Made by a program: the position numbers and the translations under genes. Of a stretch of 64,000 nucleotides of DNA, positions 55,094-63,966 are shown piece after piece; position 1 is the stretch's first letter, and each line of letters starts with the position of its first letter. Origin of the DNA: CAWAWP01 sp963841205 (GTDB taxonomy: Bacteria > Chloroflexota > Ktedonobacteria > Ktedonobacterales > JADMIN01). The notes below the pieces were generated by a model. That model ran no database searches, was not told the origin of the DNA, and saw only the letters and a program-made list of their open reading frames with translations. The stretch covers positions 62,001 through 126,000 of the forward strand of contig CAWJCH010000046.1 in assembly GCA_963841205.1 (NCBI GenBank). The letters run 5' to 3'.

Positions 55094-55744
55094 TCAGGCA
55101 ACACGACGGTAATGGAAAGCCGGCTGGATCTGCTCACGGGCTAGGCGTTTGAGCGTCAGCCGCACCATGCTCAGATACACCCACGCCTCGCTGGTGGCGG
55201 GCAGAAATTCATAGTCCTTGCTCATCCTCCGGTTGCGCCCGATCCAGGCGATGGTGCGCTCCACAATCCAGCGGTGGGGTAAGGGCCGGAAACCCGGCAG
55301 CCTGACGGGCGGCTCCTGGTCCGCGCGCAGCCACTGCCCCCGTCCGCCAGGGTGCGCCACGATCGCCAGACGCCAGCCGAACGTCGCCCAGACCCAGGTC
55401 TGCAGGGGCCCGAGGTAGGCGCTATCGGCCCAGATCAGCTCCAGGCGCGGCAGGGCGTCCGCGCGCGGCAGCAGGAGGCGCGGGGCGCCCGCACGGTCCT
55501 GCAGGTCGGCGGGATGGACCACGACGCGCAGGACCAAGCCGAGGGTATCGACGAGCAGGTGCCGTTTGCGCCCCGAGAGCTTCTTGGCCCCGTCGTAGCC
55601 GTGCGGGCCGCCGCGCTCGGTGGTCTTGACCGACTGACTGTCCAGGATCGCCGCGCTGGGCGTCGGCTGCCGGCCGAGTTGGCGCCGTAGCCGCTCGCGC
55701 AGCGCGTGCGCCACCTGCTCTTCCGTGAATGCCGTTTTCCGCAT
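55094..55744 (-). pseudogene. IS5-family transposase, N-terminally replaced or truncated
   Basis: The 216-residue frame has the IS5/IS427-type core: 'PSAAILDSQSVKTTERGGPHGYDGAKKLSGRKRHLLVDTLGLVL' (first Asp), 'LIWADSAYLGPLQTWV' (second Asp) and 'HRWIVERTIAWIGRNRRMSKDYEFLP' (Glu). The usual 80-90-residue N-terminal domain is missing. In its place 'MRKTAFTEEQVAHALRERLRR' starts like an IS3-type OrfA (MRKxxFTEEQ) with a good GGGGAGG site. It looks like a deletion chimera. Confidence 0.7.
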
Positions 55745-56016
55745 CTGGTCCTCCCCTCGCTTGCTCCACATTCTCACCTAATGGGTGGACCAAAAGAATG
55801 GGGATGGAGCAGCACGACCAGCCTGCGTCGTCCTCGGCCGATTTACGCCGCCCGCGAGAGATGGCGGGCCGCATGGAGCCTGGGATAGATTGTTGTGCAG
55901 AGTTCGCTGCCGCGCCGACGTCGCTTGATAGCCCAATTGAAGGTGCTTCCTTGGGGGCGCTAAGCAACCAAGTGCTTTGCTGGAACACGTCCTCACCATC
56001 CCTGGACACACGCCGA

Positions 56017-57781
56017 GGCTCTTACGCACTTTTGGTGAATCAAGAGAGTAGTGATTCCGGGGCGTGCGCTATGGTTTGCTCCGTCTCTTCAGGACTGGAG
56101 CAAGCGTATGGCGCAGGCGACCATGCTCCCCGATCCCGAGCAGGTGGAGCTTGTGGCGGTGAGCGGCACTACATCAGGAATCACGGCGGTGGTCCGAGCA
56201 CGCGCCAGCAGTACGGCTTGTCCGGTCTGTGGTACTCAGTCGGAGCGGGTGCATTCGCCGTACACTCGCCAGGTGGCAGACCTGCCCTGGGGTGGCGTCG
56301 CCGTCCGCCTCCAGTTGCACGTCCGCCGGTTCTTCTGTGACCAGTCGACCTGTCCGCGCGCCATCTTCACCGAGCGCCTCCCAGGAGTCGTCGCCCCGTA
56401 CGCACGGCGCACGGGGCGCCTGAGCCAGCTGGTCGAGCTGGTGGGCTTCCTGCTTGGGGGCAGTGCGGGCAGTCGGCTCCTGCAGCACCTCGCGCCAGGA
56501 GCGCTGTTGGGCAGCCGGGACAGCGTGCTGCGGACCATCCGCCGAGCCACATTTCTTCTGCCGCAGGCGCTGCACGCGCTGAGCGTCGACGATTTCGCTT
56601 TTCGGCGTGGCGTCACCTATGGAACGATGCTCGTCGACCTCGAGCGGCGTCGCGTGGTCGACCTGCTGCCAGAACGCTCAGAGGTAGCCTTTGCGTTGTG
56701 GGTGCGCCAGCATCCTGAGGTGCAGGTCGTGAGCCGGGATCGCGGCGGTGACTACGCTCTCGGAGCGGCTCTGGGCGCGCCGCAAGCCGAACCGATCGCT
56801 GACCGCTTTCACCTGCTCGTCAATGCCGGTGAGGTCCTGGAGCGTTGTCTCACGAGGCACCATGCGCGCCTGCGCGAGGCGGCGCTGCGCAGTGCCCCAG
56901 CGGAGGCGGTGCCTCGTGCGCCGAAGGGCGCGGCGGCGGACGCGCGCCGCAAACAGGAGCGGCATGCAGCCCGTGAGCAGCACTTTCAACAGGTGGTAGC
57001 CCTCACGCAACACGGGGTCTCAGCCCACCCGATCGCCCGACGCCTCGGCATCGCCCGCGAGACCGTCGCGAAGTACCTGCGGGTGGCGGCCTTCCCCGAG
57101 ATCGCGCTCCATCCCCGTCCCCGACGGATTGACCGCTACCTGCCGTATCTGCGTGAGCGCTGGGATGCCGGCGAACACAACGTGCGGCAGTTGTGGCGCG
57201 AAATCCGGGCGCAGGGCTACCCCTGCAGCGATATCGCCGTCCGGCGCATCGTGAGCACCTGGCGCGAGCCCGCGCCGCAGCGGGGCGTGCCCGGTACGCC
57301 GTTACCGGCCAAGGAAGAGATCCTCTACTACTCAACGCGCAAGACGCGGTGGCTCCTGTGGAAGGCGGAAGCGGCACTGTCAGAGCGCGAAGGGGCCTAT
57401 GTGGCGGCGCTCAAGGAGCTCTGTCCCCCGATCGCCGAGGCGCAGCGGCTCCTGACCACCTTTCGCGCCATCCTCACACAGCGGTGCAGTGAGCAGCTGC
57501 AGCCCTGGTTGCAGCAGTGCGAGCAGTCGGGCATCTCCGAACTGGTCGGCTTCGCGCGTGGCCTGCGCCGCGACGAGCCCGCGGTACGCGCGGCCCTGCA
57601 CTCTGACTGGAGCCAAGGGCCGATTGAGGGGCAGGTCAATCGCCTCAAGCTGCTCAAGCGGCAGATGTACGGCCGCGCCAAGTTCGATCTCCTCCGCCAG
57701 CGCGTGCTCTTCCACGCTGCAGCCTGACGGAGATGCTTCAGGGGGACGACGTCTCCTGTTCACCAAAAGCGCGTAAGAGCC
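56017..57781 (+). mobile_element. Complete ISL3-family insertion sequence
   Basis: Inverted repeats of 23 bp at 56017-56039 and 57759-57781 differ at one position (start GGCTCTTACGC). The element is flanked by perfect 8-bp direct repeats CACGCCGA (56009-56016 and 57782-57789), the ISL3 target-duplication size. This marks a complete, recent insertion of 1765 bp. Confidence 0.93.
56108..57727 (+). CDS. ISL3-family transposase, intact
   Basis: A 539-residue transposase starting MAQATMLPDPEQVELVAV at 56108. N-terminal zinc finger 'CPVCGTQSERVHSPYTRQVADLPW' with 'RRFFCDQSTCPR', then the DDE core: 'SVDDFAFRRGVTYGTMLVDLERRRVVDLLPERS' (first Asp), 'VVSRDRGGDYALGA' (second Asp), an HTH insert 'VALTQHGVSAHPIARRLGIARETVAKYL' and 'SDWSQGPIEGQVNRLKLLKRQMYGRAKFDLLRQRVL' with the final Glu. 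No frameshift, ends intact, so it is probably active. Confidence 0.93.
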   Translation: MAQATMLPDPEQVELVAVSGTTSGITAVVRARASSTACPVCGTQSERVHSPYTRQVADLPWGGVAVRLQLHVRRFFCDQSTCPRAIFTERLPGVVAPYARRTGRLSQLVELVGFLLGGSAGSRLLQHLAPGALLGSRDSVLRTIRRATFLLPQALHALSVDDFAFRRGVTYGTMLVDLERRRVVDLLPERSEVAFALWVRQHPEVQVVSRDRGGDYALGAALGAPQAEPIADRFHLLVNAGEVLERCLTRHHARLREAALRSAPAEAVPRAPKGAAADARRKQERHAAREQHFQQVVALTQHGVSAHPIARRLGIARETVAKYLRVAAFPEIALHPRPRRIDRYLPYLRERWDAGEHNVRQLWREIRAQGYPCSDIAVRRIVSTWREPAPQRGVPGTPLPAKEEILYYSTRKTRWLLWKAEAALSEREGAYVAALKELCPPIAEAQRLLTTFRAILTQRCSEQLQPWLQQCEQSGISELVGFARGLRRDEPAVRAALHSDWSQGPIEGQVNRLKLLKRQMYGRAKFDLLRQRVLFHAAA

Positions 57782-58032
57782 CACGCCGAGGGTGCAGGTC
57801 ACGGTTCCCTTTTTTGAAGCCGGAACTGGCAAAACAGCCAGCCTTCATCAAGAGCGTGCACCTGTTCAGACGATGCGGAATCCACATAGCAGGTGAGAAG
57901 CGACACACCTACTGGACTCAGCAGATTCGTTGGGATGTCGTGATGCAACAGTTGACCATGGTCGTACTCCAGGCCAGTTCGCGTCTTCCGCCTCACCGTC
58001 GTGCTGGAGCCTGAGAAAGTCTAGAAGCCAGC

Positions 58033-59181
58033 TCACGGATCTGGTCTCATTTCGTGTTGCAGCATAATTGCGCGTCGTGCAGGGATCCCAAGAGCAGAAA
58101 TATTACATTGGGTCAAGACTGTGAGCGCGTTTGCGTAGCAGTTGATGGCTGCATCTGTCTGTTCACGTGCTTCAAGTTCATCACCCAGGCAAGTCAGCGC
58201 CTGACCTAACAGAGCAGGATCGTCTACGCGGCGCGCAAGACGGATGACCGATTCTATGAGAGCGATCCTATCTATAGAACTATCAGCAAGCCGCGCATAA
58301 TATGCGCGCGCGAGATGTGCCAGTCCAACACCCGGAGAATCATAGTTAGCTTGCGCCAGTTTTTCCGCGCACTTGAGATGGGGCCGTGCAAGGGTGATGA
58401 ATGCATTGCGATCGGTTCCAGCATGATGACTCTCGGCCTCAGCCAAAGCAGCAAGCGCGACAAACGTTTCGATTCGATCTTGCGAGACCGGCGTAGCAGC
58501 TTGTGAAAATACTTCCCAAACGCCAAGTGCATGGTGGAGCGCTCTCGCAGGTTGGCGTTGAAGCAAGTAGATGTAGGCCTGTACCCATTCTGCCGACGCG
58601 AGGTCAAGATCGTCATGCGGTTCGCGCAATGCCACTTCTCTAGATTGATTCACGAGGGTCTGAGCTTCGGTGAACTGCCCAAGAAAGAACTGGCTGGTAG
58701 CCAATTGAGATAGGATTGTCGTCCGCGATATTCCACTCCAGTTCTCAGCGCCATGATTCCCTTCGTTCATGATGTCAATACAGGTGTGAAGATCGTCCGA
58801 CGCGTTGTTGAAGTCAAGCACTGCCCGGTCAAGTCGAGCGCGTTGTAGGAGCAATTCGATTTGAGCGGGCTCGTTTCCGAGATCAATGGCGAGCAATAAT
58901 GCATTATCGCCGAGGTCTAGCGCGTCTCCATACTCCCTGAACGCTGCGCTTGCGAGGGCAAGCACGAAATATACGTGCAATCGCTGTTGGCCACACATCG
59001 CCATGTGGCGGCGAGGGTACACGTGCTCCCATGCTGTCTCATAGGATGAGGTGTCGCCGCTGCGGCACTTAATGGCAGCATATGCACTCCGCAAAGCCTG
59101 CGCGACGGTGCTTGAGTACCCTGCGTCTTCGTGCCATGCATCATGATCGGGGATCATCAAGGAGTTCGACGAGTCCGCCAT
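58033..59181 (-). CDS. TPR-type helical repeat protein
   Basis: A 382-residue protein starting MADSSNSLMIPDHDAWHE at 59181, after GGAGG at 5 nt. From residue 55 it is almost entirely paired helices: 'FVLALASAAFREYGDALDLGDNALLLAIDLGNEPAQIELLLQRARLDRAVLDFNNA', 'ILSQLATSQFFLGQFTEAQTLVNQSREVAL', 'AYIYLLQRQPARALHHALGVWEVF', 'ALTCLGDELEAREQTDAAINCYANALTVL', a degenerate TPR array. No enzymatic domain is visible. It follows a secreted-peptide gene on the same strand. Size and architecture recall Rap/PlcR-type peptide-binding regulators, without the HTH. GC is lower than elsewhere. Confidence 0.6.
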   Translation of the reverse strand: MADSSNSLMIPDHDAWHEDAGYSSTVAQALRSAYAAIKCRSGDTSSYETAWEHVYPRRHMAMCGQQRLHVYFVLALASAAFREYGDALDLGDNALLLAIDLGNEPAQIELLLQRARLDRAVLDFNNASDDLHTCIDIMNEGNHGAENWSGISRTTILSQLATSQFFLGQFTEAQTLVNQSREVALREPHDDLDLASAEWVQAYIYLLQRQPARALHHALGVWEVFSQAATPVSQDRIETFVALAALAEAESHHAGTDRNAFITLARPHLKCAEKLAQANYDSPGVGLAHLARAYYARLADSSIDRIALIESVIRLARRVDDPALLGQALTCLGDELEAREQTDAAINCYANALTVLTQCNISALGIPARRAIMLQHEMRPDP

Positions 59182-59339
59182 GGCGCCCTCCAAGCCCGAA
59201 TGCAGAGAAACAGCGGCAGAAATACGCATCGTCGCGCAAGCAGGAAGTATCTCTCATTGTAGTACGAACAGGGCCCGCAGAAGTGGACAAGACCTCCGCG
59301 GACCCAGATAACCCCGAGCGATAGCGCTCTTCAAGCGCT

Positions 59340-59507
59340 CTAACAGCCTGCTAATACACCTCCGCACTCTGCTGATGGATGAACACTAGTTAGTTGGACG
59401 CTTGTGCGCGAAAGCCTCGCATACTCGCTGGAGACCGGCGAGTATGCGCTAACCAGCAATAGGGCAAACACTGACGCTGCAATGGCCGCACGCACGATGC
59501 TACGCAT
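59340..59507 (-). CDS. Small secreted-type peptide, 55 residues
   Basis: MRSIVRAAIAASVFALLLVSAYS then a short Ser/Thr-rich tail ending VHPSAECGGVLAGC. The ATG at 59507 has AGGAG at 8 nt. A positively charged N-terminus plus hydrophobic core forms a signal peptide or single membrane helix; the mature tail holds two Cys. It lies 158 bp upstream of the TPR gene on the same strand. A signalling peptide for that protein is plausible, by analogy with Rap-Phr pairs. Coding status rests on the start context, not on homology. Confidence 0.5.
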   Translation of the reverse strand: MRSIVRAAIAASVFALLLVSAYSPVSSEYARLSRTSVQLTSVHPSAECGGVLAGC

Positions 59508-59750
59508 GGTTGATGCTCCTGTTCGGGGAACCTCACAAAGAGGAGTGGGCGTTATGCTTGCGGCCGGTCGCATCCACATGATGCGCGAGAACCTCATTGC
59601 CCGACAGTCACTGAGGTGTGATCGCCGCAAATGGTGTGCTCTGCTTGCTGCTTCACGAGAGGTATCGCTCGTTCGCTGTACCACTTATATAGATCGAATT
59701 GCGAACTGGACACTCGCGCTACTCTCGGTGTCACATGTTGGGATCTGATA

Positions 59751-59759
59751 TGATATAAT
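59751..59759 (+). promoter_or_regulatory. Extended -10 promoter of the HTH gene
   Basis: TGATATAAT: an exact TATAAT at 59754-59759 preceded by TGA, the extended -10 motif that can work without a strong -35. It lies 41 bp before the gene start at 59801, in the divergent region facing the peptide/TPR genes. Confidence 0.6.
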
Positions 59760-59800
59760 TAGCGTGCGAACAACCGACAGAGATGGAGGATGTGTGTACC

Positions 59801-60493
59801 ATGGACAGTCAATTAAGGCCGAGGGGATGGAACATCTTTGCGCGTGAGCTCGAATCTGTCTTGCTCGTCCACGGATTCCGTCTTGGCCATCTCAACGACC
59901 GCGCACACATTCATCCTGAAAAAGTTCGCCGCTTACAGCAGTCCTTGATCAAGCCTAGATTCCATGTGTTGCCGCCAGAAGAGCTGGAGCATGTCAGCGT
60001 AGTCTTCGGATTCACGGACGATGAACAACTGCGCCTCCGCGCCGCAGTTCTAGCCACGGCCATGGAGGACATGCTTATGGATCGGATTCACCCGGAAGAT
60101 GCATTTGCGGCGGCGGATCAGATTTTCCCATTGCTCTTCCAGGCGCTCAAGGCCGCTACAGATGACACCCAAGGTATAGGGGCGATCAAGGGAATGCCAG
60201 CGGAAAAGCAGGTCGAATTCGACCGACTCGATGGCATAGATGAGGCGCTCGATGAGATTGACTCTGCTCTTCTCGCCCTTCACCTAAGCCTAGCCGGTCG
60301 AGTGGACAAGCGAACTGACTATTTGCATCAAGCGCGACAGGGATTTATCTCGGCACTCAGCAAACTTGACCAGCTTCCTCACGATCTCCGATCGGATCAG
60401 GCTTGGATAATTTGGCATGCTGAGGCGCATAGCGGACTTGCGGCAGCGGAACGCAGTCTCGCCAAACAGGAGTTCGGAGAAAAACAAAAATAA
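59801..60493 (+). CDS. HTH-like regulatory protein with helical C-terminus
   Basis: A 230-residue protein. The start at 59801 (MDSQLRPRGWNIFARELESVL) has GGAGG 11 nt upstream; an ATG at 59783 is possible. Residues 15-60 ('LESVLLVHGFRLGHLNDRAHIHPEKVRRLQQSL') look like an XRE-type HTH, followed by 'EELEHVSVVFGFTDDEQLRLRAAVLATAMEDML'. The C-terminal 120 residues are helical ('DEALDEIDSALLALHLSLAGRVDKRTDYLHQARQGFISALSKLD'). It is a candidate transcriptional regulator for the divergent TPR/peptide pair or for the caspase operon downstream. Family not recognised. Confidence 0.55.
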   Translation: MDSQLRPRGWNIFARELESVLLVHGFRLGHLNDRAHIHPEKVRRLQQSLIKPRFHVLPPEELEHVSVVFGFTDDEQLRLRAAVLATAMEDMLMDRIHPEDAFAAADQIFPLLFQALKAATDDTQGIGAIKGMPAEKQVEFDRLDGIDEALDEIDSALLALHLSLAGRVDKRTDYLHQARQGFISALSKLDQLPHDLRSDQAWIIWHAEAHSGLAAAERSLAKQEFGEKQK

Positions 60494-60577
60494 TCGGCCG
60501 GTTAGCAAGCGGTGGGCACTCCAACATTCATCACGCAATATATGCTTCCGCGAGCTCATCAAATTGTAAGCGTATGC

Positions 60578-60606
60578 TTGTCAAGTGTGGTATGCGGGAG
60601 TAGGAT
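60578..60606 (+). promoter_or_regulatory. Candidate sigma-70 promoter of the caspase operon
   Basis: TTGTCA (60578-60583), a 17-bp spacer and TAGGAT (60601-60606), 83 bp upstream of the caspase start. Confidence 0.45.
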
Positions 60607-60688
60607 TGGTTCTGCTCTCAGGCAGACTAACGTGCCGAGTGCCAATGACGTCTGAATGCAAACGCAACCACTAGGAAGGGGCGAGTGC

Positions 60689-61789
60689 ATGTATGATTTA
60701 GCTGACTTCCAGGCACTCGTCGTCGGTGTCGGCAATTACGCTAACTACGAGGATCTACCTGAGACGATCCGAGATGCAGAGAACCTCACGCACGTGTTGG
60801 TTGATCCTGCACGGTGCGGTTATCCACGGTCACACGTGCGCCTACTTACAGGTGAGGCGGCGTCACGCGGCAACATCCTCGAAGGGCTAAACGCGCTCGC
60901 CGAACAGGCGTCCTACGACGCAACAACACTCGTCTATTTCTCAGGGCATGGAGGATATATTTCCGGTTATCCGCAGACCATATATCTTTGCCCAAACGAA
61001 GCGGATCCGCATGATCTCGCCGGCACGGCCATCTCCAACGAGGCATTCAGTGCAGCACTTGCGACCATCCAGACGCCGCGGCTAGTCGTCATTCTTGACG
61101 CTTGCCACGCCAGCGGAGCAGCGAGTTTCAAGGGCGCTGAGACGCCACTCCAGTGGGTAGGCGAAGTTGGGAAGGGATTCGCACTGAGTCAACTCAGACA
61201 GGGATCCGGACGTATCATCTTCGCTTCTTCGAGACGGGAGCAACGATCCTGGACTTATCCATCTGGCCGCATGAGCCTCTTTACCTACTACTTGCTAGAA
61301 GGCCTCAATGGTCGAGCGCAGTCGCATGGCGACGGTCTCATTCGCGTCTTTGACCTCTTTGACTACGTGAGCAACATGGTCCGCAGCAAGAAGCGCTCGC
61401 AGGAACCGTTGCTGGCAGCGCAAGATGTCTCCATGAATTATCCAGTCGCGCTCTACCTCGGTGGAAACAAGGGCGGTATGCAAGAGAGCGATGGTGGTAC
61501 ACAACAACCAGGTGGTGGTAACCTTGGGACAACCTTGCGCGTGCAAATCGTTCATGATGCGGCCGCCGGAATCACCGCGGCCTCCGAGGCGCTACTCGCC
61601 CTCCCGTTGGAAGTGCTCGAAACAGCGAAGATCGACCCAGCCATTGTTGAATTGCAGCACGCTGAGTTCACCCGGCTTGAGAGACAGCTTATGGTGTTCG
61701 GACAAGATCCGGGACGGATGGCTCGACGGGCTGAGATCATCCACTTCTTCATCAATATCTGCCTAGAACTAGAGCGGTCGGACAAGTAG
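60689..61789 (+). CDS. Caspase-family (C14) protease with C-terminal accessory domain
   Basis: A 366-residue protein starting MYDLADFQALVVGVGNYANYEDL at 60689, after GGAAGGGG. The p20-type core has 'VGVGNY', 'LPETIRDAENLTHVLVDPARCGYP', catalytic His87 in 'LVYFSGHGGYI' and catalytic Cys139 in 'VVILDACHASGA'; 'RIIFASSRREQRSW' and 'SLFTYYLLEGLNG' follow. A Gly/Gln-rich linker (about 258-280) leads to a helical C-terminal domain of about 85 residues ('GITAASEALLALPLEVLETAKID...RMARRAEIIHFFINICLELERSD'), likely an adaptor that recruits partners. Bacterial caspase-like proteins often act in programmed death or conflict systems. It precedes the 712-residue gene by 19 nt. Confidence 0.88.
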   Translation: MYDLADFQALVVGVGNYANYEDLPETIRDAENLTHVLVDPARCGYPRSHVRLLTGEAASRGNILEGLNALAEQASYDATTLVYFSGHGGYISGYPQTIYLCPNEADPHDLAGTAISNEAFSAALATIQTPRLVVILDACHASGAASFKGAETPLQWVGEVGKGFALSQLRQGSGRIIFASSRREQRSWTYPSGRMSLFTYYLLEGLNGRAQSHGDGLIRVFDLFDYVSNMVRSKKRSQEPLLAAQDVSMNYPVALYLGGNKGGMQESDGGTQQPGGGNLGTTLRVQIVHDAAAGITAASEALLALPLEVLETAKIDPAIVELQHAEFTRLERQLMVFGQDPGRMARRAEIIHFFINICLELERSDK

Positions 61790-61808
61790 TGGAGCAGGAG
61801 AAGGTGCA

Positions 61809-63947
61809 GTGGCAAATGACGACCAGTCGCCAGCTGATGGACCTGTGCCAGACCCCGAACGAAAGGCGACGCCAGGGCAGGCGCCCCAGCAGGGAGGATC
61901 ACCGAACGATGGAGCGTCGGCGCGCGCGATCTCACCCGACGATGGGCAGGCACCCCAGCACGCTTCAGAGACCCCGAACGCGGCTCCGGCCCAAGCGCCC
62001 TTAAATGGTGCTCCCACTCCCGAACTACCGAGACCTGAGTCCCCTACTATCAATAGCGTGATCGAAGGGGACAGTCCCGTGGATAACGCGGGCCGCCTCA
62101 TTCGGGGCGAGAGCGAGCCTCGAGGGGGGACATTTGATGCCGATCTCAAGCAGGCACAGAAAAGCTTCGGGGGCTGGGGGCGGAAGACCTTCCTGCGTGT
62201 CCCGGTCTATCTTGCTCAATATATGCAAGGTCTGGCCACTGTAGAGGAACGCGCTTCGACCCACCCGAAGTATGGGGAAATGATGGTCGTTTGCAGCAGA
62301 CTGCGCGAGAACATCATTCGCGCAGGCTGGTCTGGCGATAGGGAGCAACTCAGGTCAGAGCGCGGCGAAATCATCGAGGTTCTCAACAGCTACACTGACG
62401 AGATCTTTCATGTGTACTTTTACCCTGCGCTCTGTCAGGTAGACGAAAGCTCAGGCGCTCCGGCTGGTGGGCCTTCAAAGTCTCCTACTGATCAGCTAAG
62501 CATCGGAAAGTGGTTCGGATCAGAGCTGGGACCCTTTGAGCGCTGCTTCGTAGTCGCAGTGGCGTTGCTAGAGGGAGCGCCGTCAAGCGAAATCTCACGC
62601 GCTGCGCATGAGCTCAATACGCTTGAATTGCGGGCCCAAGCGCGGACAGGCCAGGCGCAGGGCGCTAATGAGATCGCTGGGGTTGCACCGAGCTCTGCCG
62701 AGGTGACGATTGAGGATCTCTTGGCGAGCACCCATACACGGGTAGTGAAGGTTGAGGGCGCGGAGCGCGTCATCTGGTCAGACGAGGCCTTTGGCCCGCG
62801 CGTCCAGGAGTTAATCGCACGGCAGGCGACAACCGTTGGCCTCACCTATGGTGGGAGAAACCTCCTCGATATCCTCCAGGGATGGGCAAAAAGCGAGAAC
62901 GAGGAGCGTGCCTGGCGGGCCGCTTGGTCTCTTGCACAGCTCTGGTGGCGGCAAGATCAGGCGCAGGTATTCAGGCTCGCTAATGAATGGGCCAAGAGCG
63001 ATGACGTTCAGACCTGGCAGAGTGGGGCTACTCTATTATACGGCGCGTGCGCGGCCGAGCAGAAGGAGAAGCCAGATCAAGCCTCATCGCAATCCGTTGT
63101 CTTGCAGCACCTGCGCAATTGGTCCGATTGGAAGAGCAACGTCAAGCTCGCCTGCGTCGCCTGTTACGCTTATGGGCTGCTTGGCAACGATTGGCCGGAG
63201 ATTGCACTCGATGGGCTCGATCACCTCCTCGGTTTTGACACGTCAGCTAGCCAAGCGCAGTCATTTCGGTCACCGCCTGACATCGTGGTGTTATTCTCCA
63301 TGTTCAGCTCTCTAGAGCTTGCGAGCGCTGGGCAGATTCGTCCCATGCTTGAGCGATTCGCATCCCACGCGCAGCGATTCGCTCACGATGTCCGACACGA
63401 TTCGACGGGGCTGCTCGAGAATGACAAGAAACGTGCCTGGCGCGAGCGCAGTCTTGACATGCTGTTTTTTCACGTTGTGTTTTTGCTGGCTTTCTCGCAC
63501 TCTGGCGCTAAGCATGAGGGACACGCCCGCTATATGACGCAAGGGCACTTGTTGGAGCGCCCTGAAATGCCTGGCACCCGTGGCCAAGACGTGTTGTTGG
63601 CGGGTGTGCTTACACAGGATGAAACGAGATGGCACTCCAGCCTCCAGACATTGTTCTCCGCCGCCATCTCCGAGAGCCGGGGCGCGCTGGCGTTTAACGC
63701 ACTCCGGAGTTGGATTACTATCGTCTTGTATGAACCAGGCGCAGAGGCACGCGCCGCACTGTTACGCTTTGTTCGGGTGCTAGCCGCGCAACTCTCCCAG
63801 TGGGACCGTGAACTGGACAAGTCCGGCTTGCGCGCTTCGAGGGCCGTAATGGAGCAGAGGCTAAGGTCATGGTCGCTGGCTAGCCGTCGGGATCTTCTGC
63901 CATTGGGTCAATTTGCTCAGGATGCGCTTCGAGAGTTGCGAGACTAG
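61809..63947 (+). CDS. Large protein of unknown family in the caspase operon
   Basis: A 712-residue protein starting at GTG 61809, with AGGAGAAGG just upstream. Residues 1-105 are Pro/Gln/Asp-rich and probably disordered. From about 110 the chain is helical: 'KSFGGWGRKTFLRVPVYLAQYMQGLATVEERASTHPKYGEMMVV', a central part around 'FGSELGPFERCFVVAVALLEGAPSSEI', then HEAT-like helices ('RAWRAAWSLAQLWWRQDQAQVFRLANEWAKSDDVQTWQSGATLLYGACAA', 'KLACVACYAYGLLGNDWPEIALDGLDHLL'). No catalytic motif is visible. It may be a scaffold or substrate of the upstream caspase. I do not recognise the family. Confidence 0.7.
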   Translation: MANDDQSPADGPVPDPERKATPGQAPQQGGSPNDGASARAISPDDGQAPQHASETPNAAPAQAPLNGAPTPELPRPESPTINSVIEGDSPVDNAGRLIRGESEPRGGTFDADLKQAQKSFGGWGRKTFLRVPVYLAQYMQGLATVEERASTHPKYGEMMVVCSRLRENIIRAGWSGDREQLRSERGEIIEVLNSYTDEIFHVYFYPALCQVDESSGAPAGGPSKSPTDQLSIGKWFGSELGPFERCFVVAVALLEGAPSSEISRAAHELNTLELRAQARTGQAQGANEIAGVAPSSAEVTIEDLLASTHTRVVKVEGAERVIWSDEAFGPRVQELIARQATTVGLTYGGRNLLDILQGWAKSENEERAWRAAWSLAQLWWRQDQAQVFRLANEWAKSDDVQTWQSGATLLYGACAAEQKEKPDQASSQSVVLQHLRNWSDWKSNVKLACVACYAYGLLGNDWPEIALDGLDHLLGFDTSASQAQSFRSPPDIVVLFSMFSSLELASAGQIRPMLERFASHAQRFAHDVRHDSTGLLENDKKRAWRERSLDMLFFHVVFLLAFSHSGAKHEGHARYMTQGHLLERPEMPGTRGQDVLLAGVLTQDETRWHSSLQTLFSAAISESRGALAFNALRSWITIVLYEPGAEARAALLRFVRVLAAQLSQWDRELDKSGLRASRAVMEQRLRSWSLASRRDLLPLGQFAQDALRELRD

Positions 63948-63966
63948 CCATCTCAGGAGGCAACCT

